A stretch of 64,000 nucleotides of DNA from Terriglobia bacterium (GTDB taxonomy: Bacteria > Acidobacteriota > Terriglobia > JAIQFV01), in NCBI GenBank assembly GCA_020073085.1, contig JAIQFV010000013.1:124001-188000 (forward strand). The letters run 5' to 3'. The stretch's first letter is position 1, and every line of letters begins with the position of its first letter. The notes beneath the pieces are model-generated. The model was not told the origin of the DNA. It worked only from the letters and a program-made list of their open reading frames with translations, and did not search any database. Position numbers and translations under genes: made by a program. Of the stretch, positions 18,635 through 27,708 are shown piece after piece.

Positions 18635-19351
18635 ATGACAGCCATTCTTGAAAGTGTTGATCTGAAGAGGCATTACCCCATGGGTCGCTCCGTGGTGCGC
18701 GCCCTGGATGGAGTGTCCTTCACCATCCAGGAGGGCGAGTTCGTGGGGTTGCTCGGGACCTCCGGTTCGGGGAAATCCACTCTGCTCAACTTGATTGCAG
18801 GCTTGGACCGCCCGACCAGCGGCGCCCTGAAGATATTCGACCAACAGCTGGACCAGATGAGCCGGGAGGCCCTGAGCCAGCATCGACGCAAGAACGTAGG
18901 TATGATCTTCCAGTCGTTCAATCTCATTGCGACGATGACTGCCTTTGAGAATGTCACACTGGCGATGATGTTTTCCGGTGTCCCTCGCGCAGAGCGAGAA
19001 CGGCGCGGGCTGGAGCTGTTCGAGTCCGTGGGCCTTCAAGACCGCCAACTTCATCGACCCGCGGAACTCTCGGGCGGAGAGCAACAACGCGTCGCCATCG
19101 CCCGGGCGCTTGCCAACAGTCCTGCCATTCTGCTGGCGGACGAACCCACGGGGAATCTGGACAGCACGACCGCCCGCGAAATACTGGAGATTTTGAAGCT
19201 ACTCAACGAACGCGAAGGGAAGACGATCCTGTGGGTCACGCACGACACGGAGCTGGCCTCGAAATATATCCAGCGCAGCATTCGCTTGAAAGATGGAAGG
19301 ATCGCGGATGACGGAATTTCACCGGCCTTGCCGTCAGGGGGCTCTGCATGA
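18635..19351 (+). CDS. LolD/MacB-type ABC transporter ATPase
   Basis: 238 residues from ATG 18635. Walker A GTSGSGKST (41-49), signature LSGGEQQR, Walker B ILLADEPTGNLD and a switch His (WVTHD) are all intact. The pattern and TGNLDS sequence place it in the LolD/MacB/FtsE group that powers mechanotransmission permeases rather than import. The FtsX-type permease gene follows 69 bp downstream. An open frame upstream to 18557 has no family features. Substrate unknown. Confidence 0.9.
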   Translation: MTAILESVDLKRHYPMGRSVVRALDGVSFTIQEGEFVGLLGTSGSGKSTLLNLIAGLDRPTSGALKIFDQQLDQMSREALSQHRRKNVGMIFQSFNLIATMTAFENVTLAMMFSGVPRAERERRGLELFESVGLQDRQLHRPAELSGGEQQRVAIARALANSPAILLADEPTGNLDSTTAREILEILKLLNEREGKTILWVTHDTELASKYIQRSIRLKDGRIADDGISPALPSGGSA

Positions 19352-19420
19352 TTGGTTTGAATATGGTTCACTCAACAGGGCGACGCGTCTCGTTGCCTTG
19401 CAAGGCCGCAGGTCGTACAA

Positions 19421-20794
19421 ATGATCTTTCCTGACGTCCTTCAACTCTCATTGAGAAATCTTCGTGAGGCCAAGCTGCGGACCTCGCTGACCACCCTCGG
19501 TGTCTCGATTGGTATCGCATCACTTGTCGGCATGGTGTCACTCGGGGTCGGATTGCAGGAGCTCACCGTCGGGCAATTCAAAAAATCAGGGCTTTTTGAC
19601 ACGATTACGGTGTTTTCCGCGGGTCAAGGCTTTGGCCGCAACACGCGGGTGCGTCCGGCAAGACGAAATCCGGCGGCTTCGGCCAGCGAGCCCGCCCGTC
19701 CGGAAAAGCCTCCGGAGCCGCTGGATGACAAGGCGATCGAAAAGATTCAAGCCCTCCCGAATGTGAAGGAAGTTTACCCCAATCTGCGTATGCCCGTGGA
19801 GGTGAAGTACGGAAGTTACTCTGAATTTGTCACCGCGGTGGGTGTGCCGCTTTCATCGCGCGGTGAGGGGGTATTCCAAAAAATTACGTTTGGATCCTTT
19901 TTGAAGAACGAGACCGAGGATGGTTGCATGTTGAGCCTGGATTTTGTACACAATATGACCTCGGAAGATCCGAAGAACGTCGTCGGAAAAGAGATCACTT
20001 TGAGCTACGCGACGGCAGCCGATCTAGCCAACGCCGTGATGGGTGGCCCCCTCGGACAGATGACCATTCAGCGGACTGAAAAAAAATATTCGATCGTTGG
20101 CATCGTAGAGCGCGAACCCGGCCCCAACTTCGGAGGAGGGTTTTTTTCATCCATTATGGTTCCACTCAGGAAGATTCAGGAGGCCGGGTTTCAGGACTTC
20201 ACGAACCCCCAGGCCTTCCTGCGTGGTCTTTCTAATAAGCCCTCGTACAGCGCGGTGACTGTCAAGGTGAAACACCTCCAGGACACGGAAGACGTGGAGA
20301 AGAAAATAAAGGATCTCGGATTCAACGCATTCTCGATCAACGATGCACTGCAAGGCGCCAAGAAAGCCTTCATCATCCTGGATATTCTTCTGGGCCTGGT
20401 GGGCTCCATCGCCCTCGCCGTGGCATCCCTGGGTATTGTCAACACCATGGTCATGTCGATCCTGGAGCGTACCCGCGAAATCGGAGTCATGAAGGCCATT
20501 GGCGCGGGCGATGGGGACATTCGAAAGATCTTTTTCGTGGAGGCTTCCCTGATCGGCATCCTGGGGGGGGCCGTTGGGGTGGCGCTGGGATGGTCTGTGG
20601 ACAAGATCATTAATTTTGGAGCGAACATCTACATCCAGCGCCAGGGAGGATTTCCAGCCCAGATGTTCTTTACCCCGTGGTGGCTGGTTGCGGGAGGGAT
20701 CGGGTTTTCTATTCTGGTCAGCCTGATTGCCGGAAGCTATCCTGCAAGCCGGGCGGCGCGAGTGGATCCGATCAAGGCGCTGCGGCACGATTAA
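19421..20794 (+). CDS. MacB/FtsX-type ABC transporter permease
   Basis: 457 residues. One N-terminal helix (TTLGVSIGIASLVGMVSLGVG) is followed by a large MacB-type periplasmic domain (about 45-300) and three C-terminal helices of the FtsX fold (ALAVASLGIVNTMVMSILERT, then TREIGVMKAIGA). This topology belongs to type VII ABC systems such as MacB and LolCE. It pairs with the ATPase just upstream. No periplasmic adaptor gene is adjacent, so the function (export, lipoprotein handling or signalling) stays open. Confidence 0.88.
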   Translation: MIFPDVLQLSLRNLREAKLRTSLTTLGVSIGIASLVGMVSLGVGLQELTVGQFKKSGLFDTITVFSAGQGFGRNTRVRPARRNPAASASEPARPEKPPEPLDDKAIEKIQALPNVKEVYPNLRMPVEVKYGSYSEFVTAVGVPLSSRGEGVFQKITFGSFLKNETEDGCMLSLDFVHNMTSEDPKNVVGKEITLSYATAADLANAVMGGPLGQMTIQRTEKKYSIVGIVEREPGPNFGGGFFSSIMVPLRKIQEAGFQDFTNPQAFLRGLSNKPSYSAVTVKVKHLQDTEDVEKKIKDLGFNAFSINDALQGAKKAFIILDILLGLVGSIALAVASLGIVNTMVMSILERTREIGVMKAIGAGDGDIRKIFFVEASLIGILGGAVGVALGWSVDKIINFGANIYIQRQGGFPAQMFFTPWWLVAGGIGFSILVSLIAGSYPASRAARVDPIKALRHD

Positions 20795-21028
20795 CGACCG
20801 CCACAGCCAAGATAAGAACTAACCGCAAAGAGCGCAAAGGAGGCCCCCCATTGCGGATTGCGGGTTGTGGAAGATCGCAGTTACAGATTGCGGATTTCAG
20901 AACAGCACGGCGCGGCTCTTGTGCTAAAGCAGCGGGCCCGAGTTGTCCCCCACGGTGAACCGATCTCTCCCTGCGAGATCAATTATGCTTGGTTGGTAAT
21001 TTAGCTCATTGCAGGGACCCAAATAAAA

Positions 21029-21052
21029 AAGCCCCGGACTTCGGGGCTTTCT
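21029..21052 (-). terminator. Bidirectional rho-independent terminator
   Basis: Stem GCCCCG-gactt-CGGGGC flanked by A6 on the left and TTTC on the right. On the minus strand the stem is followed by T6, the better reading, so it mainly terminates the sigma-factor operon ending at 21084; it may also stop reading from the ABC permease on the plus strand. Confidence 0.85.
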
Positions 21053-21083
21053 TAATGTCTCGCAGGATGAAGGGAGCTGTTTG

Positions 21084-22472
21084 CTAGAGTTGGGCGACCT
21101 TCAGGTTGCCGTAAGTCGTTTCAAGCCGCACATGAGGGCCCCCCTTGCCGACCGAACCCGAAATTTCGTTCGTGGGTTGATCCTGGGTGACCTTTAGAGT
21201 CGGCGCCTTAAAATCGGTCTGAATATCCCCTGATCTCGTCTTACCATCGATTTGAAACGATGCATTGCGTGGCAATTCAAGGTCAATCGATGAGGATTGG
21301 GTCCGGATTTCAATATCGGCCTTTGGAGGCAACGAGGCGCGATATTGTACATTTCCCCGGCTGTTATCGACCCGGACCGGCCCCACCACCTCCTCGAGCC
21401 GGATGTCCTTGTCTCTTGTCTTCACGGTAAAGGGTCCCTTAATATTGCGCACCGTCAGATTGCCTGACTCCAGCCGGATTTCCCCTTCGACCTTGTCCGC
21501 CAATAAATCGGTTCGACTGGAGAGGAAGCGCGCTTGCTTCTTCACATCCTGGAAATCAACCGAGAAGAATTCGCCTTTGACCGACCCGTTCCCTCCGACC
21601 TTGACGAGAGCAACATCATTCCCGCGTCCGGAGAGATCCACATTTCCGGTGACATCATTAATCTTGAGATCGCCCCGTCGCATTGCGATCACAACGTTTC
21701 CCACAATCTGTGAAACTTCCACATCGCCGCGGGTGGAGTCCACGGATTGATCGCCCACCAGTCCGGTGAGGCTAACGTCGCCACGCTGCTGGTTGGTTGT
21801 CACCTGGGAGTCCTTGGGGACATTGATCTCAAGGTCCACGTTGAGTCGATACCCCTTGTTCGAGGCATCCTGACGGTTTGTCACGATCTTGTATTTTCCA
21901 CCCTCCTCCGAGATGGTCGTCTTATTCAGATCCGCGCGGGCCTTGGCGTCATTATCATTGTCGGCATAGACGCGCTTTTTCACCTGGACCTGAATCTTGG
22001 GTTGGTCCCATCCGGTGACCTTGATATTGCCCCGGACATCGGGAATTTCGATCACCGCCTTCGGGCCGGCGGCAGACTCAACCTGTTCTGTATAGTCGTA
22101 GGGATTGCCGAAGAGCCCCTCGAAGGAGATGGTTTCATCATCGTCTCCAATATGGATTCCGGGTCCGCGGAAGAACCGGTCGGAGTTCCGCACGCCGCTG
22201 GAGATGGCCGTTCCGATGATGAGGAGGAAGACCAGCGCGACAATCTCGCCGCCCGTGATGAAGGGTCCCGGAGGAACGTTCGGGTCCTGGCGGAACTTGA
22301 AATAGGCATACAGCTTGCTCAACCCCCAAAAAATGATCAGGATCGGCCAATACTTCCCGACAATGTGCCAGGGCCGGACGTCATGATGAAAGTTGGTATA
22401 AAGAAACAACCCCCCGATCGCGATCAGCGTCAATGCCCAAAAGATCGAATCCCTTCGATATCCGTTTGCCAT
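21084..22472 (-). CDS. Membrane protein with LiaI/LiaF-like helices and DUF4097 beta-helix domain
   Basis: 462 residues. The first 100 hold three hydrophobic helices (SIFWALTLIAIGGLFLYTN, HIVGKYWPILIIFWGLSKL) as in DUF5668/LiaF-like proteins; the rest (about 140-460) is repetitive beta structure (GDVSLTGLVGD, GDVEVSQIVGN, GDLKINDVTGN) of the DUF4097 type. It is the last gene of the operon led by an ECF sigma factor. LiaF-type proteins take part in cell-envelope stress sensing; that role here is inference. Confidence 0.78.
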   Translation of the reverse strand: MANGYRRDSIFWALTLIAIGGLFLYTNFHHDVRPWHIVGKYWPILIIFWGLSKLYAYFKFRQDPNVPPGPFITGGEIVALVFLLIIGTAISSGVRNSDRFFRGPGIHIGDDDETISFEGLFGNPYDYTEQVESAAGPKAVIEIPDVRGNIKVTGWDQPKIQVQVKKRVYADNDNDAKARADLNKTTISEEGGKYKIVTNRQDASNKGYRLNVDLEINVPKDSQVTTNQQRGDVSLTGLVGDQSVDSTRGDVEVSQIVGNVVIAMRRGDLKINDVTGNVDLSGRGNDVALVKVGGNGSVKGEFFSVDFQDVKKQARFLSSRTDLLADKVEGEIRLESGNLTVRNIKGPFTVKTRDKDIRLEEVVGPVRVDNSRGNVQYRASLPPKADIEIRTQSSSIDLELPRNASFQIDGKTRSGDIQTDFKAPTLKVTQDQPTNEISGSVGKGGPHVRLETTYGNLKVAQL

Positions 22473-22566
22473 ATAGGGTCTCCTGTTTCCAGGGTGTGAA
22501 TTTTCCTTTGTAAACGCCCCCGTTATTCGTTCCCTCTGCGTGACCCGAAGTCTCGGGGCTGTTCAT

Positions 22567-22896
22567 CTACGGCTTTGGCGGCTCCGGGCCGCCCGCCGAT
22601 GGATTTTGTCCCCCGCCCGGAGAAGCCGGGGTTGCCTGCGTCTGGGGAGACGCCTGCCAAGTGGGATTCCCGGGGGGCGTACCAGGGCCGGCCGGTGGCG
22701 GAACGAGAGGGGGAGCAGCGGGCGCGAAAAATCGTTCCAGAATTTTCACCGCCCCAATTACCACCAGGATCACCGGCCAGGTGTGACCTATTCCCCAACC
22801 CCGGTAGGGAAAGAGCTCATCCAGAAGGAATAGCAGTCCTACTGTGATCACGACGATGGGTCCCATTAACCGCCGAGGATAATAGCCGTTTGACAT
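22567..22896 (-). CDS. Small LiaF-like (DUF5668-type) membrane protein
   Basis: 109 residues: two hydrophobic helices (LMGPIVVITVGLLFLLDEL, TWPVILVVIGAVKILERF) with the short linker motif also seen in the two neighbouring genes, then a proline/glycine-rich tail. Part of the sigma-factor operon. Function unknown. Confidence 0.75.
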   Translation of the reverse strand: MSNGYYPRRLMGPIVVITVGLLFLLDELFPYRGWGIGHTWPVILVVIGAVKILERFFAPAAPPLVPPPAGPGTPPGNPTWQASPQTQATPASPGGGQNPSAGGPEPPKP

Positions 22897-22981
22897 GGTC
22901 GTCTTACTCCTAAGGATTGACTAAAGGTTCTTGAATTTTGTCTTGAGGCAGGTCGACCGTCGTGGTCCACCCCCTCACCAA

Positions 22982-23620
22982 TCATCTCGGTCTGCTCAGC
23001 CGGTTCCGCAGCATGAGGATGCCGCAGATGACCAGTATCACAGGCCACAAGCGCCACAGCCTGCCAAAGTTGTAAATGTTCATGTTATCGAGCAGGAAGA
23101 GCACTCCGATCACCACCAGGATGATTCCGCCAATAGGCGCGTTCAACTTCCAGTCGCTCCAGAAATCCTGGTAGAACTGCGGCTGGGCCAGGGACGGCTG
23201 TGCCGCGGTCGGGCTGCTCATGCCCGCAAGTTGTTTGCGGCGTGCCGTCTGATACGCTTCAAAGGGCATGTACAGACAAAAGAACCCCAGAAAAATTCCC
23301 ACGAAAGCGTCACCGGCATCCGGGAGGTTGCCACTGGCCAGGAGCGCGATCGTGCCGGCGAAGATGGCCACATGCACAGCCGCCTTGGTGTATTCGCCAT
23401 TCACGACAGCCCCCACGCCCGGAATCCATCCCAGGCCGAAAGCCACCCAGGGGTGGGCAAAGTCGGGTGGCGGACCGGCCGGAGTTCCCACGTTTCGGGC
23501 GAGACAGGCCTCGCAAAATGCCTGGCCTTGAATAAGGTGAGTGCATGTCTGGCACATGGGCTTGCCGCAATGGCGGCAGAAATAGGAAGAATCGACTTCA
23601 GCATGGTTAGCGCATTTCAT
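22982..23620 (-). CDS. B-box zinc-finger membrane protein with LiaF-like C terminus
   Basis: 212 residues. The first 42 form a B-box-like zinc finger (MKCANHAEVDSSYFCRHCGK, then CxxCTHLIQGQAFCEAC). Several helices follow, ending with two (IGGIILVVIGVLFLLDNM, RLWRLWPVILVICGILML) that match the small LiaF-like protein encoded downstream. Its ATG overlaps the stop of the anti-sigma gene (ATGA), so the two are translationally coupled. Such proteins are frequent in acidobacterial genomes; role unknown. Confidence 0.75.
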   Translation of the reverse strand: MKCANHAEVDSSYFCRHCGKPMCQTCTHLIQGQAFCEACLARNVGTPAGPPPDFAHPWVAFGLGWIPGVGAVVNGEYTKAAVHVAIFAGTIALLASGNLPDAGDAFVGIFLGFFCLYMPFEAYQTARRKQLAGMSSPTAAQPSLAQPQFYQDFWSDWKLNAPIGGIILVVIGVLFLLDNMNIYNFGRLWRLWPVILVICGILMLRNRLSRPR

Positions 23621-24291
23621 GAGAGGCCTCCCGGGTTCTCCGAACGATGGAAATTCTGTACAAGAATGGGTCCCGTATCATGCCCCTCGCTGATGGTGCG
23701 CTGCGATCCCGATTTCGCCGGGGGAGTGGGCGCGGCTTTCTCCTGGGGTTCGACGGGGTTGGGTTGGTCCTGATCCGTAGTTGATGCGTTCAGGCTATCG
23801 ACCCGCGACTGGATCTCATAGACAATTCGCAGGGCATTGTAGTACTTCACCCCGCGGCTGTAGGCGAGGTGCACTTCCCGGTTGGTGTGTTCCCACAAGC
23901 GGGAGGGCTTCAGGTCAGCGGTCGTGAGGTGCCGGAAGTCGAGGCCCACCGCGTAAAGTACGACTGCCAGCGAGGCGACAGCCATCAGCGACCCCATGGC
24001 GAGCTTGGGAAGCTGCTGCGGGCGGATAAAATCAAAGATGAAATCGTACCATGCAGGAACCGCCGGAGCTCCGGAAGTTTCCGCAATGATCCGGGTGATC
24101 AGTCCCAGCGGGGGCTCGGCTTCCGGGATCGCACTGGCCAGAAAGCGGTTGCCGCGCATCTCCGCCGCGAGCGCCGTGCACTGTTCGCAATGGGAGAGAT
24201 GCTCCTCCACCTGCCGCCGGGTGGCGCCATCCAGTGTTTCGTCGAGATAATCGATCCAGAGATCTTCAAAGTGGTTGCAGTTCATAGTCAT
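23617..24291 (-). CDS. Zinc-finger anti-sigma factor
   Basis: 224 residues. The N-terminal zinc-finger anti-sigma motif is clear: HLSHCEQC (H-x3-C-x2-C) preceded by LWIDYLDETLDGATRRQVEE. One transmembrane helix (LPKLAMGSLMAVASLAVVLYAVG) and an extracytoplasmic tail rich in Pro/Gln follow. It lies directly downstream of the ECF sigma gene, the usual arrangement for a membrane-anchored inhibitor that frees sigma on an envelope signal. Confidence 0.87.
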   Translation of the reverse strand: MTMNCNHFEDLWIDYLDETLDGATRRQVEEHLSHCEQCTALAAEMRGNRFLASAIPEAEPPLGLITRIIAETSGAPAVPAWYDFIFDFIRPQQLPKLAMGSLMAVASLAVVLYAVGLDFRHLTTADLKPSRLWEHTNREVHLAYSRGVKYYNALRIVYEIQSRVDSLNASTTDQDQPNPVEPQEKAAPTPPAKSGSQRTISEGHDTGPILVQNFHRSENPGGLS

Positions 24292-24335
24292 TTCACCGCA
24301 TTCCTTTGTCCAGGGCGGTGCCCCCGGGTTTCTGC

Positions 24336-24911
24336 TTAGATTTCAACCTGACTTCGCTTCCGCTCCAGGATGCGTGCCAGTTCGATGCGCCCCCGGTTGA
24401 TTCGAGATTTGACCGTTCCCTCGGGAACGTGAAGCACGGTTGCGATCTCGTCGTACCGCATGTCCTCGCAGTCCCGCAGCACGACGGCCTCGCGCAGGTC
24501 CGGAGACAACCGGCTCAAACCCCAGCGGACCATCTCGATCTTGTCGTTGGTGGAGATCTGATCCATCGCCGTCTTCGTCCGTGAAGGATTGCTCTCCACG
24601 CTCTCAAAGACTTCCTCCAGGGCAACGTCCCCTGCCTCTTTTTTGTGTTTGCGGTAATGATCGACCAGGAGGTTGCGGGTCACACTCATCAGCCAGGTGG
24701 AAAACGAACCTTCCTGCGCGTTGTAGCTCTTGAGGGTTTTATAGACTCTCATGAAAACTTCCTGGGTCAGATCTTCCGCGTCGTGCCAACTGCCTGTGAA
24801 TCGATAACAGAAGTTATACACGCGCTTGGTGTGCAACCTCACGATTTCCTCCCACGCTGCGTTGTCGCCGTTCAGGCACCGGCTGATCACCTCCGCATCA
24901 ACGTGAACCAA
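24336..24911 (-). CDS. ECF-type RNA polymerase sigma factor
   Basis: 191 residues. Region 2 (YNFCYRFTGSWHDAEDLTQE, then VFMRVYKTL) and region 4 (LSPDLREAVVLRDCEDMRYD, then EIATVLHVPEGTVKSRINRG) define an RpoE-like sigma. The start is TTG 24911, supported by AAGGAG at 24920-24925 with 8 nt spacing. It heads a five-gene minus-strand operon with its anti-sigma factor, and a GGAACTT-type sequence upstream suggests it transcribes its own operon. Confidence 0.92.
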   Translation of the reverse strand: MVHVDAEVISRCLNGDNAAWEEIVRLHTKRVYNFCYRFTGSWHDAEDLTQEVFMRVYKTLKSYNAQEGSFSTWLMSVTRNLLVDHYRKHKKEAGDVALEEVFESVESNPSRTKTAMDQISTNDKIEMVRWGLSRLSPDLREAVVLRDCEDMRYDEIATVLHVPEGTVKSRINRGRIELARILERKRSQVEI

Positions 24912-24946
24912 AGCGCCTGCTCCTTCTCGTTCTCGGTTCCACTATC

Positions 24947-24975
24947 AGAAACGAAAGCGAGGGCCAAAAAGTTCC
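24947..24975 (-). promoter_or_regulatory. Candidate ECF autoregulatory promoter
   Basis: On the minus strand GGAACTT (24975-24969) is followed after 16 nt by GTTTCT (24952-24947), close to the RpoE-type GGAACTT-N16-GTCTAA. It would start transcription about 30 nt before the sigma-factor TTG. Confidence 0.55.
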
Positions 24976-25234
24976 ATTTCCTTCAACGGACGAGGCGGTG
25001 GAAAGAGAGCCTCCGTGCGCAGACCGGGACACCGAAATCGCCATTGGTGAGAGTTCCTTGGAGGGCATGCCACGGCTGCGTGGGAGGGCCAAATGTGCTT
25101 GACTTAATCACAATTTGTAGTATAGGTTGAGCCCGCGGTACGTATCCCTAGGGTGATGGCTGGCCTCGAGTGATCCAATCCCCAAAACGAAGTGGGCTCG
25201 CTTTCTCATACCGGTCTTCAGCACTTGACTTTCC
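24976..25234. other. Divergent intergenic region, sigma operon / flippase-like gene
   Basis: No gene. A candidate plus-strand promoter for the gene at 25235 is TTGACT (25099-25104) with TATAGG (25121-25126), spacing 16. The remainder shows nothing recognisable. Confidence 0.45.
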
Positions 25235-26317
25235 ATGAGCTTGAGATTTCGCACGTTTGTCTGGGTGGCGCTCCTCCTCGGTGTCCTTATTCTAGTGGTT
25301 TGGGGGGCGAAAAACAATCCTGAATGGCATGCCTTCAGCTGGCGCCTGTTCCTGAGTTACCTCGTCCATGTTCATCTCGGGTACTTGCTCGCGGGGTTGG
25401 TGCTCTCGCTCAGTGGTTATTTCATTCGAGCCCTCCGGTGGAGGGAATTTCTTTTCCCGGTGAAGGTGGTTTCACTGAGGAATCTGTTCTCCGCTGTTTT
25501 GATTGGTTTTGCTGCCGTGACCCTGCTGGGCCGGGCCGGCGAGTTTTCCCGCCCCTTCATCCTGTCGCGAAAGGAAAACTTGCCACTTTCAATTTCCCTG
25601 ACGACCGTCATCGTGGAGCGGCTTTTTGATTTCGGTACGATTCTAATCTTGTTTCTGGGGAACCTGGCATTTTTCCATTTAGGCGCTTCCGTTTCTTCGC
25701 AAAATGTCGCCGTGTTCCACTTCTTCTCGCGGGCCTCGGCCCTGGTTCTGGCGGTGTTGGTCGGCATCACCGTCTTCCTTTTTTTGTTTCAGATGAATGC
25801 CGTACGATGGATTGACTTCCTGATGGAGCGGTTGCACATCGTTCCGCAAAGAATCCTGGTGAAAACGGAGCAGGCGCTGAAATCCTTCGTTGAAGGTCTG
25901 GCGTTTATCGCTCACCCGCGCCCGCTGTTTTTTTCTCTTTTCTACTCCCTGTTGCTGTGGTTGGGGGCAACGGCCGGCATTTATTTCATTGTCAGGGGGT
26001 TTGGAATCGGGTTTTCGTTTTCCATGGGCATTGTTCTGCTGACTTTTTCGGCGATCGGGGCCATCGTGCAACTTCCGGGCGTGGGAGGAGGCTACCAGGC
26101 GCTGATTCTGTTTACGCTGGTGAGTTTTCTCGGCGTGGATCCCAATGTCGCTTCGGGGATCACCCTGGTCGCCTGGGTGATTGCCTTTTTGCCGGTCGCC
26201 CTGATCGGTCTCCTAGAATTGATCCGGGGAGGCTGGTCATTGACCTCTCTGGCTCGAGAAGCGGAGAAGGAAGCCGCTTCAGCGCTTGCAGGGCCGGAAC
26301 CGGCGTTTAAGAAGTAG
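25235..26317 (+). CDS. Lysylphosphatidylglycerol-synthase-TM-region (YbhN/AglD-type) flippase-like protein
   Basis: 360 residues with about eight transmembrane helices. GYFIRALRWREFL and LLGRAGEFSRPFILSRKENL with the later VIVERLFDFG are typical of the UPF0104/LPG-synthase transmembrane family, thought to move lipids or lipid-linked sugars across the inner membrane. No catalytic aminoacyl-transfer domain is attached. Start ATG 25235. Stands alone; substrate unknown. Confidence 0.82.
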   Translation: MSLRFRTFVWVALLLGVLILVVWGAKNNPEWHAFSWRLFLSYLVHVHLGYLLAGLVLSLSGYFIRALRWREFLFPVKVVSLRNLFSAVLIGFAAVTLLGRAGEFSRPFILSRKENLPLSISLTTVIVERLFDFGTILILFLGNLAFFHLGASVSSQNVAVFHFFSRASALVLAVLVGITVFLFLFQMNAVRWIDFLMERLHIVPQRILVKTEQALKSFVEGLAFIAHPRPLFFSLFYSLLLWLGATAGIYFIVRGFGIGFSFSMGIVLLTFSAIGAIVQLPGVGGGYQALILFTLVSFLGVDPNVASGITLVAWVIAFLPVALIGLLELIRGGWSLTSLAREAEKEAASALAGPEPAFKK

Positions 26318-26328
26318 AGCGAAGAGCG

Positions 26329-26545
26329 GGAAGCGATCAGCGGTCAGCGAACAGCCATCAGCTTTTAGCTATCAGCGGTCAGCTATTGTCAGGCCCCTAT
26401 TTGTAATGGATGAAACGTTCGATACCGTCATCCTTGCACCACCTCAATTCACAGATCAAGAAGGTTTATATTTTCTTTACTTTAATTGCAAAAGGCTAAC
26501 GTCTGATAGCTAATAGGTGATGGCTGAGCGCTAATCGCTGACAGC
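26329..26545. repeat. About 215-bp imperfect inverted-repeat element upstream of nrdR
   Basis: A 24-bp arm at 26352-26375 pairs with 26503-26526 with two mismatches, and outer GCGATCAGCGGTCAGC-like units extend the pairing on both sides. The centre is AT-rich. The arms are made of reiterated AGCTATCAGC/GGTCAGC units. No reading frame inside is convincing. Confidence 0.7.
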
Positions 26546-26575
26546 TTCTTTACCCAAGTTCAAGGAGGTCTACCC

Positions 26576-27061
26576 GTGAAATGCCCTTATTGTTCTCATA
26601 TTGAAGACAAAGTTGTGGACTCGCGCGAAAGCAAAGAGGGTGAGGCGATCCGCCGGCGTCGCGAATGTCTGCGGTGCGGGAAACGCTTCACGACGTACGA
26701 GCGGATCGATGAAATCCCATACATGGTGGTCAAAAAGGATGGCCGGCGCGAGAAATTCGATCGCGGCAAGATTTTAGCCGGGCTGTTACACGCCTGTGAG
26801 AAACGACCGGTCTCCATGGCCAAAATGGAGGAGATCGTCAATCAGGTGGAAAGTTATGTCATGGAGTCGCCCACGCGGGAACGATTGACCAAAGAGATCG
26901 GCGAGATCCTGATGAAGAACCTGAAGAAACTCGATAAAGTGGCTTATGTCCGGTTTGCCAGCGTTTATCTGGATTTCAAAGATGTGACCGAGTTCATGGG
27001 GGAAGTGAAAGAACTCCTCGGGGCTCGAGTGAAAAAAGAATCCCAGAAAGACAAAGAATAA
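26576..27061 (+). CDS. nrdR: Transcriptional repressor NrdR
   Basis: 161 residues. N-terminal zinc ribbon MKCPYCSHIEDKVVDSRESK with CLRCGKRFTTYE (C3, C6 and a second Cys pair) followed by an ATP-cone domain. NrdR senses nucleotide triphosphates and represses ribonucleotide reductase operons via NrdR boxes. GTG 26576 is preceded by a strong AAGGAGG. The upstream region contains the inverted-repeat element described separately. Confidence 0.95.
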   Translation: MKCPYCSHIEDKVVDSRESKEGEAIRRRRECLRCGKRFTTYERIDEIPYMVVKKDGRREKFDRGKILAGLLHACEKRPVSMAKMEEIVNQVESYVMESPTRERLTKEIGEILMKNLKKLDKVAYVRFASVYLDFKDVTEFMGEVKELLGARVKKESQKDKE

Positions 27062-27211
27062 GAGGGACAGGAAGACAACAGGTCAAGGCTGAAGCTCCAG
27101 CGGTCGGGGAGGGTCTGTATTTGTTCCCGACACCCGAAACCTGACACCCGGCACCTCTGCATCCTCTTCTTGCCACCGAGGGCTGCAAACAAGGGTTGTT
27201 CTCCCTTCGCA

Positions 27212-27241
27212 TTGACAATTTGCCGAACTCGCCCCTATAAT
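27212..27241 (+). promoter_or_regulatory. Strong sigma-70 promoter of rplU-rpmA
   Basis: Consensus TTGACA at 27212-27217 and TATAAT at 27236-27241 with 18 bp between, 35 nt before the rplU start. It is the best promoter match in the window and fits ribosomal protein genes. Confidence 0.8.
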
Positions 27242-27275
27242 CGGCGTTTTCGATTTGCGGTGAAGGAGCGCCTAC

Positions 27276-27587
27276 ATGTACGCAGTCATCAGTTCCGGTG
27301 GAAAGCAATACCGGGTTCAGCCCGGAGAGACCATTGAGGTTGAAAGGCTGGAGGCCGAAGTAGGTCAAAATGTGAAGTTTGATGAGGTTCTGGCCGTCAA
27401 GACTGACACCGATTTCAAGGTGGGAACGCCGTGGGTGGCCGGCGCCAGTGTGAGCGGGACCGTGGTGAATCACGGGCGGGGAGACAAAATTATCGTCTTC
27501 AGGTTTAAACGCAAGAAGCAGTACAAAAAGACGACCGGACACCGACAGGATTTTACCGCCGTCAAGATTGCGGACATTGTTGGATAG
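27276..27587 (+). CDS. rplU: 50S ribosomal protein L21
   Basis: 103 residues, standard length. MYAVISSGGKQYRVQPGETI and the C-terminal KKQYKKTTGHRQDFT are diagnostic. rpmA and obgE follow, the classic L21-L27-Obg order. Confidence 0.97.
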   Translation: MYAVISSGGKQYRVQPGETIEVERLEAEVGQNVKFDEVLAVKTDTDFKVGTPWVAGASVSGTVVNHGRGDKIIVFRFKRKKQYKKTTGHRQDFTAVKIADIVG

Positions 27588-27708
27588 AAGCAGCTCGGCC
27601 GGGCGTTTCGGGATGCCTTTTGGAAATGAACGAACCACCGATGACGGAGTTATCCCGGGGGTCATCGTGCCGATCGAGAACGACATTTGAATTTGCAGGT
27701 GGGAGCTT

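Noticed and set aside
26329-26545. Repeated AGCTATCAGC-type units considered as a CRISPR array
   Set aside because: Units are short and irregular and face each other as an inverted repeat; there are no unique spacers of constant length and no cas genes.
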